From the NCBI GenBank assembly GCA_958453305.1, contig CAUDXH010000027.1, forward strand, positions 1-19,010: a DNA stretch of 19,010 nt. The letters are read 5' to 3'. Position numbers and translations under genes: made by a program. Of this stretch, positions 6,621 through 14,435 are shown in pieces (the first letter of the stretch is position 1; each line of letters opens with the position of its first letter). This DNA comes from an uncultured Bacteroides sp. GTDB lineage: Bacteria > Bacteroidota > Bacteroidia > Bacteroidales > Bacteroidaceae. The notes under the pieces were generated by a model, which did no database searches, was not told where the DNA came from, and saw only the letters and a program-made list of their open reading frames with translations.

Positions 6621-8309
6621 ATGGCAGACGACAAAAAAATTATCTTTTCAATGGTTGGAGTGAGCAAGTCATTCCAAAACAACAAGCAGGTATTGAAAGA
6701 CATCTACCTTTCTTTTTTCTATGGTGCTAAAATCGGTATCATCGGTTTAAACGGTTCGGGTAAATCAACCTTGATGAAGATTATTGCAGGCTTAGATAAA
6801 AGCTATCAGGGTGAAGTGGTCTTTTCTCCCGGTTATTCTGTAGGATATTTGGCACAGGAACCACAACTGGATGATACAAAAACAGTAAAAGAAGTGGTGA
6901 TGGAAGGTGTACAGCAGATTGTTGATACACTTGCTGAGTATGAAGAAATCAACAACAAGTTCGGCTTGCCGGAGTATTATGAAGACCCGGAAAAGATGGA
7001 TGCGCTTTTTGCCCGTCAGGCTGAACTGCAGGATATGATTGATGCGACAGATGCATGGAACTTGGACAGCAAGCTGGAGCGTGCGATGGATGCGCTGCGA
7101 TGCCCGCCCGAAGATCAGTTGGTTAAAAACTTGTCGGGAGGTGAGCGCCGTCGTGTAGCTCTATGCCGTTTGTTGCTTCAGAAGCCAGACATCCTCTTGC
7201 TCGATGAGCCGACCAACCACCTTGATGCAGAAAGTATCGACTGGCTGGAACAGCATTTGCAGCAGTATGAAGGAACGGTTATTGCCGTTACTCACGACCG
7301 TTATTTCTTGGATCATGTGGCTGGCTGGATTTTGGAACTCGACCGTGGTGAAGGTATTCCTTGGAAGGGAAATTACTCAAGCTGGTTGGAGCAGAAAACC
7401 AAGCGTATGGAAATGGAAGAAAAAACAGCCAGCAAGCGCCGCAAGACCCTGGAACGTGAGTTGGAGTGGGTGCGTATGGCTCCTAAGGCTCGTCAGGCTA
7501 AAGGTAAGGCTCGTTTGAATTCATACGACAAGTTGCTGAATGAGGATGTGAAAGAAAAAGAAGAAAAACTCGAAATCTTCATTCCGAACGGTCCGCGTCT
7601 GGGTAATAAGGTCATTGAAGCGAAGCATGTGGCAAAAGCTTATGGTGACAAACTGTTGTTTGATGACTTGAATTTCATGCTTCCTCCAAACGGTATTGTG
7701 GGGGTAATCGGTCCGAACGGTGCCGGTAAAACCACTTTGTTCCGTTTGATTATGGGATTGGAAACCGCTGATAAGGGTGAATTCGAAGTAGGTGAGACTG
7801 TAAAAGTGGCTTACGTAGATCAGCAGCATAAAGATATTGACCCGAACAAATCTGTTTATCAGGTTATCAGTGGAGGCAATGATTTAATCCGGATGGGAAA
7901 CCGCGATGTCAATGCGCGTGCTTATCTGAGTCGCTTCAACTTTGCCGGAGCAGATCAGGAGAAACTTTGCGGTATGCTCTCGGGTGGTGAGCGTAACCGT
8001 CTGCACTTGGCTATGGCTTTGAAGGAAGAAGGAAACGTATTGTTGCTCGACGAGCCGACCAATGATATTGACGTAAATACACTGCGTGCGTTGGAAGAAG
8101 GTTTGGAAGACTTTGCCGGATGTGCCGTAGTAATCAGTCACGACCGTTGGTTCCTCGACCGTATCTGTACCCATATTCTTGCTTTTGAGGGTAACAGTGA
8201 AGTGTTCTACTTTGAAGGTTCTTATACCGAATATGAAGAAAATAAGATGAAGCGTTTGGGTAATGTAGAGCCGAAGCGTGTACGTTACCGCAAGTTAATG
8301 GAAGACTAA
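6621..8309 (+). CDS. ettA: Energy-dependent translational throttle protein EttA (ABC-F ATPase)
   Basis: A 562-residue soluble ABC-F protein with two ATPase domains. The first has Walker A GLNGSGKST (42-50), signature LSGGERRR (171-178) and Walker B LLLDEPTNHLD (192-202). The second has GPNGAGKTT (364-372), LSGGERNR (453-460) and LLLDEPTNDID (474-484). The stretch from GTVIAVTHDRYFLD to GIPWKGNYSSWLEQK and the linker ELEWVRMAPKARQAKGKARL match EttA strongly, and length fits (555 in Escherichia coli). EttA binds the ribosomal E site and gates the first elongation step according to ADP/ATP ratio. In the second Walker B, NDID replaces the common NDLD, a conservative change. ATG 6621 was chosen over 6582, which lies inside panB. 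It is probably co-transcribed with panB and ends before a strong hairpin. Confidence 0.94.
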   Translation: MADDKKIIFSMVGVSKSFQNNKQVLKDIYLSFFYGAKIGIIGLNGSGKSTLMKIIAGLDKSYQGEVVFSPGYSVGYLAQEPQLDDTKTVKEVVMEGVQQIVDTLAEYEEINNKFGLPEYYEDPEKMDALFARQAELQDMIDATDAWNLDSKLERAMDALRCPPEDQLVKNLSGGERRRVALCRLLLQKPDILLLDEPTNHLDAESIDWLEQHLQQYEGTVIAVTHDRYFLDHVAGWILELDRGEGIPWKGNYSSWLEQKTKRMEMEEKTASKRRKTLERELEWVRMAPKARQAKGKARLNSYDKLLNEDVKEKEEKLEIFIPNGPRLGNKVIEAKHVAKAYGDKLLFDDLNFMLPPNGIVGVIGPNGAGKTTLFRLIMGLETADKGEFEVGETVKVAYVDQQHKDIDPNKSVYQVISGGNDLIRMGNRDVNARAYLSRFNFAGADQEKLCGMLSGGERNRLHLAMALKEEGNVLLLDEPTNDIDVNTLRALEEGLEDFAGCAVVISHDRWFLDRICTHILAFEGNSEVFYFEGSYTEYEENKMKRLGNVEPKRVRYRKLMED

Positions 8310-8330
8310 GCTCCAGAAGTCCGGTTGAAC

Positions 8331-8374
8331 AAAAAAGGGGTGCATCATCAAAATGAGTGATGCACCTCTTTTTT
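8331..8374. terminator. Bidirectional terminator between ettA and mscL
   Basis: Arms at 8331-8347 and 8358-8374 form a 17-bp stem with one G-U pair and a 10-base loop. An A run opens and a T run closes the stem, so it has terminator form on both strands. It lies between the convergent ends of ettA (8309, plus) and mscL (8434, minus) and can serve both. Confidence 0.85.
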
Positions 8375-8433
8375 ATGCTGTTCTGTCTTTTCCACATACA
8401 GACCATGGTGAGTCGGTATGTGGTTCAGTGAAC

Positions 8434-8856
8434 TTATTTGTTGTTTTTCAGTAAGTCTCTTATTTCCGTAAGTAGCTGGATGTCAGCCGGAGGAGCAGCC
8501 GGTGCTTTAGGAGCTTCTTCTTTCTTCTTGCTTAGCGCATTAACTCCTTTGACAAGTAAAAAAACAGCGAAAGCTATGATGATGAAATCGAGTGTTACCT
8601 GTATGAAGTTTCCATAATTAATGGAAACCGCCGGAGTGATTACCTTGTCTCCTTCCATTACGGCATCTTTCAGCGTGATTTTTAAATCTGTAAAATTCAC
8701 GCCGCCTACAAGTAGACCTACAGCCGGCATGATTAAATCTCCCACAATCGAAGATACGATTTTTCCAAAGGCACCCCCGATAATGATACCGATTGCCATG
8801 TCAACCACATTGCCTCGCATGGCGAACTGCTTAAATTCTTGTAATACTTTCTTCAT
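8434..8856 (-). CDS. mscL: Large-conductance mechanosensitive channel
   Basis: A 140-residue inner-membrane channel that opens when membrane tension rises and releases solutes on osmotic downshock. The N-terminal helix and first membrane segment MKKVLQEFKQFAMRGNVVDM-AIGIIIGGAFGKIVSS, the DLIMPAVGLL motif and the second membrane segment GNFIQVTLDFIIIAFAVFLLVKGVN are diagnostic. The C terminus has the usual helical bundle (ADIQLLTEIRDLLKNN) after a lysine- and proline-rich linker. Length is close to the Escherichia coli protein (136). The open frame extends 34 codons upstream to 8958, but those residues lack family similarity and the channel needs its amphipathic N-terminal helix at the start, so ATG at 8856 is chosen. 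It stands alone and shares its upstream gap with the divergent TonB-dependent receptor. Confidence 0.96.
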   Translation of the reverse strand: MKKVLQEFKQFAMRGNVVDMAIGIIIGGAFGKIVSSIVGDLIMPAVGLLVGGVNFTDLKITLKDAVMEGDKVITPAVSINYGNFIQVTLDFIIIAFAVFLLVKGVNALSKKKEEAPKAPAAPPADIQLLTEIRDLLKNNK

Positions 8857-8971
8857 AGGATGTGTTTTTATATTATAATTCAAGTAAAATATCAACCTTC
8901 TTATTGTATGTTGAGAGAGCAAAAACTCTTTTAAATACAATCTAAAAGCTTCCGGCATTAGGAGGCATGCT

Positions 8972-8979
8972 CAAAGTTA
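8972..8979 (-). promoter_or_regulatory. Possible -7 box for mscL
   Basis: On the minus strand TAACTTTG matches TAnnTTTG exactly, 115 bp before the mscL ATG. No good -33 TTG was seen at 19-21 bp. It would give a leader of about 100 bases, longer than most here, so a nearer promoter is also possible. Confidence 0.35.
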
Positions 8980-9091
8980 ACGATATAATTTCAGAATCCG
9001 GTAATTCTTTCATAAAAAACAGTAGCATACAAAAATAAAGCTTATTAAAAATTTGTAATGTTTATGTAATATAAATATCCGTTAAATTCTG

Positions 9092-9099
9092 TATCTTTG
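9092..9099 (+). promoter_or_regulatory. -7 promoter box of the TonB-dependent receptor gene
   Basis: TATCTTTG matches TAnnTTTG exactly and lies 38 bp before the ATG at 9138. The -33 position is AT-rich without a clear TTG. It also lies upstream of the GTG at 9102, so it does not by itself decide the start codon. Confidence 0.55.
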
Positions 9100-9137
9100 C
9101 CGTGTATTCAAATACTAAACTATTAATACTAACTTTT

Positions 9138-12100
9138 ATGATTAAAAGGATGCGATTTTATTTAACAGCAGTTGTATTGGCGATTGCTGTTATGGTCAAT
9201 GCTCAAGTTACTACAGCTTCAATGAGTGGTAAGATTGTTGACGTAAACAAAGATGCTGTCATAGGTGCAACAGTGCAAGCTATTCATGAACCTTCTGGAA
9301 CACATTATGGCGGTATTACAAATTTGGACGGCAGATATTCAATTCAAGGAATGCGTGCCGGAGGTCCTTATAAGATAGAAATATCATATATCGGCTATCA
9401 ATCGCAGATTGTAACAGAAGTTAACTTGCAATTAGGTGATAACTATGTACTTGATGCGGAATTGCGTGAATCTTCTGAATTGCTGGATGAGGTAGTGGTA
9501 ACAGCTTCAAAGAGCAGTAACATGAAGTCAGATCGTGCAGGAGCTGTAACCAATGTAGATGCAGCAAAGATGGCGGTTATTCCAACTGTAAGCCGTAGCA
9601 TGAATGACATCATGCGTTTGACTCCTCAAGGTGCAAATATTGGCAGCGGCTTTTCTGTAGGTGGAGGTAACTATCGCCAGTCTTATGTGACAGTGGATGG
9701 AGCAGCTTTTAATAACGCTTTTGGTATTGGTTCTAATTTGCCGGCAGGTGGTTCTCCTATTTCATTGGATGCATTGGAGCAAATTTCTGTTTCTACAACT
9801 CCTTATGATGTGCGTCAGAGTGGTTTTACTGGTGGCGCTATTAATGCTGTAACAAAGAGTGGTTCTAATGAGTTTAAAGGAACTGCCTATATGTATACAT
9901 CCAATGTTCATTTAACAGGTAATAATGTAGGAGACTACGAGTGGAATCGTAATCGGGATCATAGTACTACCTATGGTGCTTCAATAGGAGGACCGATTAT
10001 AAAGAATAAATTATTCTTCTTTGTAAATGGTGAATACCAAGCTAATGTACAAGCTGGACCAAGTGGAGTTGCAAGAACTAATGCGGGTGATGAATGGGAT
10101 ACAAATGGTTCTATACATCGTCCGTTTGTTAATACAACAACGGTAGGCGATCGTACTTTTGTGGGAATGAATGATATAAGTCAATATTTGATGCAAAAGT
10201 ATAATTATAATCCGGGACGCTATCAGGGATATTCTCTTGAAACTCCCTCTTATAAAATTATGGCGCGTATAGACTGGAATATCAATGATAATAATAAGTT
10301 GAATGTTCGTTTCACTCGTACTCATTCTAAATATTCTTCTAATCCATCATCTTCTACAACTCCTTTTAAAGATTCAGTTATTTATCCGGGGGGAGTTGAT
10401 GGTAGTGCCGGTAAAGGAAGCTCTGGACGAACTTCAAATACGGGTTTGTATTTTGAAAGCTCACGTTATATGCAGGAGCAAAACTTTACTTCTATTGCAG
10501 CAGAATGGAACTCTAAATGGGGGGCGGTAAATAATGCATTGCGCTTTACTTATTCCTATCAGGATGAACCCCGTACCTATGTAGGAGGTCAGTTCCCGAC
10601 TGTTGATATTTTGGATCATGGCTCTTTGTATGCTTCATTCGGTCCGGATCCGTTTACAGAAGGAAACTTGCGTCAGGTTAAGACTTTTGTAGTTACAGAT
10701 GAGTTGACTTATTCCAAAGGTATTCATAACTTGATGGGAGGTTTTCAGTTTGAATACAATAATGCCGTGAACGGATTCATGCCAGCGGGAAGTGGATATT
10801 ATGTATATAATTCATGGAATGATTTTGTAACAGGTGCAAAACCAGCTGCATTTGGTGTTACTTATTCAAATGCTGGTGATGGTTCACAGTTTCAGGCAAA
10901 AATGAAATACGAACAGCTTTCGTTCTACCTGCAAGACCAGATGAATATTACAGACAACTTTAAACTGACAGGCGGATTACGTTTTGAGTTACCTATCTAT
11001 CCGAAACTGGAAAACAATTATAACCGTAATTTCGCACAAATTGACTTCGACGGCTATCATTATTCAACCGATCAGTTGCCTTCTTCTTATCAGTTGACTG
11101 TTTCTCCGCGTATCGGCTTTAACTGGGATATAACAGGAGAACGTAAGTATGTTTTGCGTGGAGGTACCGGATATTTTATCGGACGTTTGCCTTTCGTTTG
11201 GTTGGTATCGGCTGTAGGAAATGCTAACTGCGGACAAAGCACTTATTTTTACAATACGGCAGACAAAGCTGATTATGGTCAGCCGGATTTCCATCCCAGT
11301 ATTGCAGAAATATTGAAAGATAAAAGCCTGAATTTGCCGACAGCCGATAATCCGGCGGCATCTACGAATGCTACGATAATCGACCGTGACCTGAAGATGA
11401 ACGCAACTTGGAAATCTTCTTTGGCATTTGACGCGAAGCTTCCGGGCGATATTGATTTCTCTATTGAAGGTATTTTCAGTAAAGAGTTTAACCCTGCAAC
11501 AGTAACCAACTTGGGTCGCCGTTATAGTGGAGAAACCATAGAGATAGCTCCGGGTGATACACGCCGTATGTTTGAATATTCAAATGCCGAAAAGAAAGAT
11601 GCATATTATATTACGAATGCAGGAAACAGTGCATACTATTATTCTATTACTGCTTCTTTGGCAAAAAACTTTGATTTTGGATTGAGCCTTTCAGCTGCAT
11701 ATACTCGTTCTTATGCTAAATCTTATGGCGACGGAATCGGTGACCAGGTTAACTCTGCTTACTATAATAACCGCTTCTCGGTGAATGGAAACAATGATAC
11801 AGAGACAGGTTTTGGTACTTATGTCTCTCCGAACCGACTGATTGCATCAGCAGCCTACCGTATTGAATACGCCAAGCATTTTGCTTCTTCATTGTCTTTG
11901 ATTTATGAAGGAATGAATGTAGGTTATGCCAATGGCTACTCATCTTCGCGCTATTCATATACTTTTACGGGAAATATTGTTGGCGATTATGGTTCAAACA
12001 ACTTGTTGTATATTCCGGCTTCGCGCGCGGCTCTTGATAAGTGGAATTTCGCTGACTATGTGAAAGACGGTGCGGTGACTTATTCGGCAGACCAACAGCG

Positions 12101-12476
12101 TGACGACTTCTGGAACTATATAAATCAGGATAATTATTTGAAAGACCGCAAAGGAAAATATGCAGAACGTGGAGGTGCTGTCATGCCGTGGCATCATCAG
12201 TTGGATTTGAAGTTTAACCAAGATTTCTTTGTGAATGTAGCAGGAAAGCGTAATACCTTGCAGTTTGGAGTAGATATTAAGAATTTCTTGAACTTATTAA
12301 ATAGCAAATGGGGTACTTATAAAACCGTAAATAATACTTCTTTATTGAGTTATAAAAATGGAGCTTATCAGTTCCAGAAGAATGGGGGAGAGAAATTAAC
12401 CGATACATATTCAAAATTGAATAACTTTAATTCTACTTATTCTATTCAGTTTAGTGTACGCTATATCTTTAATTAA
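9138..12476 (+). CDS. TonB-dependent outer-membrane receptor, Oar-like, with carboxypeptidase-regulatory N-domain
   Basis: A 1112-residue outer-membrane beta-barrel receptor. Residues 1-23 are a signal peptide ending VNAQ. Residues 28-112 form a carboxypeptidase-regulatory-like (CarboxypepD_reg) domain with GKIVDVNKDAVIGATVQA, NLDGRYSI and YIGYQSQ. DEVVVTA at 117-123 leads into the plug domain (about 130-245, including YVTVDGAAFNN, TTPYDVRQSGFTGGAINAVTKSG). The rest is barrel, with aromatic-rich alternating strands, ending SIQFSVRYIFN. The architecture matches the Oar-like group of TonB-dependent transporters and not classical SusC: no SusD partner, FecI-type sigma factor or anti-sigma gene is next to it. 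It imports or interacts with an unknown ligand using TonB energy. The start is ATG 9138; the GTG at 9102 would add 12 residues before the signal peptide. Confidence 0.9.
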   Translation: MIKRMRFYLTAVVLAIAVMVNAQVTTASMSGKIVDVNKDAVIGATVQAIHEPSGTHYGGITNLDGRYSIQGMRAGGPYKIEISYIGYQSQIVTEVNLQLGDNYVLDAELRESSELLDEVVVTASKSSNMKSDRAGAVTNVDAAKMAVIPTVSRSMNDIMRLTPQGANIGSGFSVGGGNYRQSYVTVDGAAFNNAFGIGSNLPAGGSPISLDALEQISVSTTPYDVRQSGFTGGAINAVTKSGSNEFKGTAYMYTSNVHLTGNNVGDYEWNRNRDHSTTYGASIGGPIIKNKLFFFVNGEYQANVQAGPSGVARTNAGDEWDTNGSIHRPFVNTTTVGDRTFVGMNDISQYLMQKYNYNPGRYQGYSLETPSYKIMARIDWNINDNNKLNVRFTRTHSKYSSNPSSSTTPFKDSVIYPGGVDGSAGKGSSGRTSNTGLYFESSRYMQEQNFTSIAAEWNSKWGAVNNALRFTYSYQDEPRTYVGGQFPTVDILDHGSLYASFGPDPFTEGNLRQVKTFVVTDELTYSKGIHNLMGGFQFEYNNAVNGFMPAGSGYYVYNSWNDFVTGAKPAAFGVTYSNAGDGSQFQAKMKYEQLSFYLQDQMNITDNFKLTGGLRFELPIYPKLENNYNRNFAQIDFDGYHYSTDQLPSSYQLTVSPRIGFNWDITGERKYVLRGGTGYFIGRLPFVWLVSAVGNANCGQSTYFYNTADKADYGQPDFHPSIAEILKDKSLNLPTADNPAASTNATIIDRDLKMNATWKSSLAFDAKLPGDIDFSIEGIFSKEFNPATVTNLGRRYSGETIEIAPGDTRRMFEYSNAEKKDAYYITNAGNSAYYYSITASLAKNFDFGLSLSAAYTRSYAKSYGDGIGDQVNSAYYNNRFSVNGNNDTETGFGTYVSPNRLIASAAYRIEYAKHFASSLSLIYEGMNVGYANGYSSSRYSYTFTGNIVGDYGSNNLLYIPASRAALDKWNFADYVKDGAVTYSADQQRDDFWNYINQDNYLKDRKGKYAERGGAVMPWHHQLDLKFNQDFFVNVAGKRNTLQFGVDIKNFLNLLNSKWGTYKTVNNTSLLSYKNGAYQFQKNGGEKLTDTYSKLNNFNSTYSIQFSVRYIFN

Positions 12477-12497
12477 GATTCTTAATGTATTATAAGG

Positions 12498-12536
12498 AAG
12501 CAGCTTACAGCTCTTTGGAGAGGTAAGCTGCTTTTT
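12498..12536 (+). terminator. Terminator of the TonB-dependent receptor gene
   Basis: AAGCAGCTTAC at 12498-12508 pairs perfectly with GTAAGCTGCTT at 12523-12533, with a further CTCT/AGAG inner stem, and is followed by T residues. It lies 22 bp after the receptor stop codon. Confidence 0.8.
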
Positions 12537-12576
12537 AGTGATTTCCGATAAAATTCATTAAGAACAAAAAGTTTTG

Positions 12577-12611
12577 CTCGGCTATTGAGTTATCAGTAGT
12601 CGAGTTTTTTT
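12577..12611 (+). terminator. Second hairpin with T run downstream of the receptor
   Basis: CTCGGCTA (12577-12584) pairs with TAGTCGAG (12597-12604) through 8 bp with one G-U pair and a 12-base loop, followed by seven T. It has intrinsic terminator form and may be a back-up to the stronger hairpin at 12498-12536, or may end a separate small transcript. Confidence 0.5.
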
Positions 12612-12650
12612 ACATTTTACGCATAATACTGATCTCTTTATGTTTCATTT

Positions 12651-12760
12651 TATAAACTTATTTGCTTCCATCTGAAAACTTTAAGTTAACAGCATGAAAT
12701 CTATAAACAGAATCACTGTTTTTATAAACAAAGGCTTTGAATGTATAAACAGAGGCTTTG
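12651..12760 (+). repeat. TATAAAC repeat group with exact 21-bp spacing
   Basis: TATAAAC occurs at 12651, 12702, 12723 and 12744. The last three are exactly 21 bp apart, two turns of the DNA helix. The last two extend to a 17-base repeat TATAAACARAGGCTTTG (12723-12739 and 12744-12760) with one difference. Such phasing is typical of protein-binding sites on one face of the helix, but could be a local duplication. Confidence 0.55.
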
Positions 12761-12793
12761 CTTTTACATTCAAAGGCTCTGTTTTGAGTTTTT
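12747..12793 (+). terminator. Terminator-like hairpin inside the repeat group
   Basis: AAACAGAG (12747-12754) pairs with CTCTGTTT (12777-12784). After a G-G mismatch, CTTTG (12756-12760) pairs with CAAAG (12771-12775) around a 10-base loop. A TGAGTTTTT tail follows. This is a 13-bp stem of terminator form that does not follow any known gene directly, so it may be the 3' end of a small RNA. Confidence 0.4.
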
Positions 12794-12956
12794 AAGCAGA
12801 TGCGAAGGTTTTTATATCAGTATGAAAGAAGTTCTTGACCGTTTCAAAGTGGTTTTGTTACATATATATTCGGTAAGCTTGAGTTTGTTTGTGTTATTGG
12901 TTTGCTTGCTTGCCAGAGGGGTTTATTAGTATGAGAAGGTGAATAGGGGGGGATAA

Positions 12957-13004
12957 AAAACACCATATCATAAAGCATGAATCGCATTTATGATACGGTG
13001 TTTT
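12957..13004 (-). terminator. Terminator of the PLP aminotransferase gene
   Basis: Arms 12957-12974 and 12987-13004 form an 18-bp stem with one mismatch. Read on the minus strand it is followed by a T run and lies 30 bp past the aminotransferase stop codon at 13034. The A-rich and T-rich flanks suggest that it also stops plus-strand transcription. Confidence 0.8.
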
Positions 13005-13033
13005 AGAGGAGAGCTTATTGCTGACCGTTTGAA

Positions 13034-14227
13034 TTACTTCAAGCGGGCTAATGTTTCTTTGATGCGGCGCATTGCTTCAACAATGTTTTCGTCAGAAGTG
13101 GCATAACTCATGCGGATGCATTCAGGAGCTCCGAATGAAGTTCCGCCTACGCAAGCCACATGACCCACTTCAAGCAGGTACATCGCCAGGTCGTCGGCAT
13201 TGGCAATTACTCTGTCACCATCTTTCTTACCGAAGAAAGAGTCGCATTTCGGGAACAGGTAAAACGCTCCTTGCGGGAAGTTTACTTCGAATCCCGGAAT
13301 TTCTTTTGCCAGTTTCACAATGAGGTCGCGACGGCGTTCGAAAGCCTTGCGCATTTCTTCCACGGGTTCTTGGGTTCCGGTATAAGCAGCTTCGGCAGCT
13401 TTTTGTGAAACAGAGCAGGGACCTGAGGTATATTGTCCTTGAAGTTTATTGATTCCTTTGACTACCCATTCCGGACCGGCAACGAAACCGATACGCCATC
13501 CGGTCATGGCATACGCTTTTGATACACCGTTTACGATGACAACGCGGTCTCTTATTTCTGCGAACTGGGCAATGCTCTGGTGCTTTCCGATATAGTTGAT
13601 GTGTTCGTAGATTTCATCAGCCACCACAAATACGCGTTCATGTTTTGCTAAAACCGCAGCCAGACCAGCCAATTCTTCTTGTGAATAGACCGAACCGGTA
13701 GGATTCGATGGAGAGCAGAGAATCAAGACACGAGTCTTAGGGGTGATGGCAGCCTCAAGCTGTGCAGGGGTAATCTTGAAATCTTGCTCAATGCCCGCGC
13801 GTACGATAACAGGAGTTCCTTCTGCCAATTTAACCATTTCCGGGTAGCTAACCCAGTAGGGAGCAGGAACAATAACTTCATCGCCTTTGTTTACCAAAGC
13901 CATGATGGTATTACAAACCGACTGTTTGGCACCGTTTGCGCAACTGATTTGAGCGGCTGTATATTCCAGACCGTTTTCGTTCTTCAGCTTGGCAACGATG
14001 GCATTGCGTAATGCCGGATAGCCGGCAACGGGTGAATAACGTGAGAAGTTGTCTTCGATGGCTTGCTTGGCAGCTTCTTTAATATGGTCGGGAGTGTTGA
14101 AATCGGGTTCACCGACACTTAGGTTAATTACATCTACTCCCTGTGCTTTAAGTTCGCTACTCTTTTGTGACATGGCCAGTGTCGCCGAAGGTGACAGGCT
14201 GTTTAGACGGTCTGAAAGTTGATTCAT
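13034..14227 (-). CDS. PLP-dependent aminotransferase, aspartate aminotransferase type (AspB/AspC-like, fold type I)
   Basis: A 397-residue cytoplasmic homodimeric enzyme of aminotransferase class I/II. The PLP-binding lysine is Lys237 in NGVSKAYAMTGWRIGF, with Arg245 in GWR. Asn175 lies in SNPTG, Asp204 and Tyr207 in VVADEIYEH, and the C-terminal substrate-binding arginine is in ECIRMSYA. The N-terminal SVGEPDFNTP and RYSPVAGYPALR are typical of the subgroup Ib aspartate aminotransferases (Bacillus AspB, Thermus AspC), which may also use prephenate or related acids. It likely transfers the amino group from aspartate to 2-oxoglutarate. The ATG at 14227 gives the usual family N terminus. It is followed by a terminator and separated from the BI-1 gene by a large hairpin, so it appears to be transcribed alone. 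Confidence 0.92.
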   Translation of the reverse strand: MNQLSDRLNSLSPSATLAMSQKSSELKAQGVDVINLSVGEPDFNTPDHIKEAAKQAIEDNFSRYSPVAGYPALRNAIVAKLKNENGLEYTAAQISCANGAKQSVCNTIMALVNKGDEVIVPAPYWVSYPEMVKLAEGTPVIVRAGIEQDFKITPAQLEAAITPKTRVLILCSPSNPTGSVYSQEELAGLAAVLAKHERVFVVADEIYEHINYIGKHQSIAQFAEIRDRVVIVNGVSKAYAMTGWRIGFVAGPEWVVKGINKLQGQYTSGPCSVSQKAAEAAYTGTQEPVEEMRKAFERRRDLIVKLAKEIPGFEVNFPQGAFYLFPKCDSFFGKKDGDRVIANADDLAMYLLEVGHVACVGGTSFGAPECIRMSYATSDENIVEAMRRIKETLARLK

Positions 14228-14263
14228 GTTTGTTACTGATTTTAGTAGGTTCTAAATTTTCTG

Positions 14264-14271
14264 CAAAAGAA
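14264..14271 (-). promoter_or_regulatory. Weak -7-like box ahead of the aminotransferase gene
   Basis: TTCTTTTG on the minus strand matches TAnnTTTG in seven of eight places counting the free positions, 37 bp before the ATG. No -33 element was seen at the right distance. Confidence 0.25.
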
Positions 14272-14343
14272 GCTATTTTCTTGCATATATGAAAATGTTT
14301 AAAGAAAATTGTCACTTAAAGAAGGGAAAAAGCTGTATAAAAG

Positions 14344-14412
14344 AAACGGATTTTACTGATTTGGCAAACTTCTTTATGAAAAGGAAGTGTTTGCCGTCAG
14401 TAAAATCCGTTT
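14344..14412 (-). terminator. Large 69-bp hairpin downstream of the BI-1 family gene
   Basis: Outer arms 14344-14359 and 14397-14412 are a perfect 16-bp inverted repeat. Inside, GGCAAAC and GTTTGCC continue the stem after a small internal mismatch, followed by a TTC/GAA segment. Read on the minus strand it follows the BI-1 stop codon by 23 bp and is followed by CTTTTAT, fitting a terminator although the T run is short. It is much longer than the other terminators here. Confidence 0.6.
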
Positions 14413-14435
14413 ACTCCTGTTTTATTTATGGTTGC

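Larger units (their letters stand above)
12541..13033. other. Long convergent intergenic region without a supported gene
   Basis: Between the receptor terminator and the aminotransferase stop there is no convincing coding sequence. The region holds the hairpin at 12577-12611, four TATAAAC copies at 12651-12750, a hairpin at 12747-12793 and the aminotransferase terminator at 12957-13004. A 62-codon open frame (12741-12929) begins inside the repeats, has no family features and is judged spurious. Confidence 0.6.

Noticed and set aside
7521..8174. Minus-strand open frames opposite ettA
   Set aside because: They are shadows of a strongly conserved coding sequence and show no family features.
8857..8958. 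34-codon N-terminal extension of mscL
   Set aside because: The channel's conserved amphipathic helix starts at MKKVLQEF; the extension has no family similarity and would disturb it.
12702..12760. Regularly spaced repeats as a possible CRISPR array
   Set aside because: The period is 21 bp with short, unequal units and no spacers of normal length; no cas gene is present.
12741..12929. A 62-codon plus-strand open frame in the long intergenic gap
   Set aside because: It begins inside the TATAAAC repeats, runs through the hairpin, has no promoter or family feature, and its sequence reads as translated repeat and AT-rich DNA.
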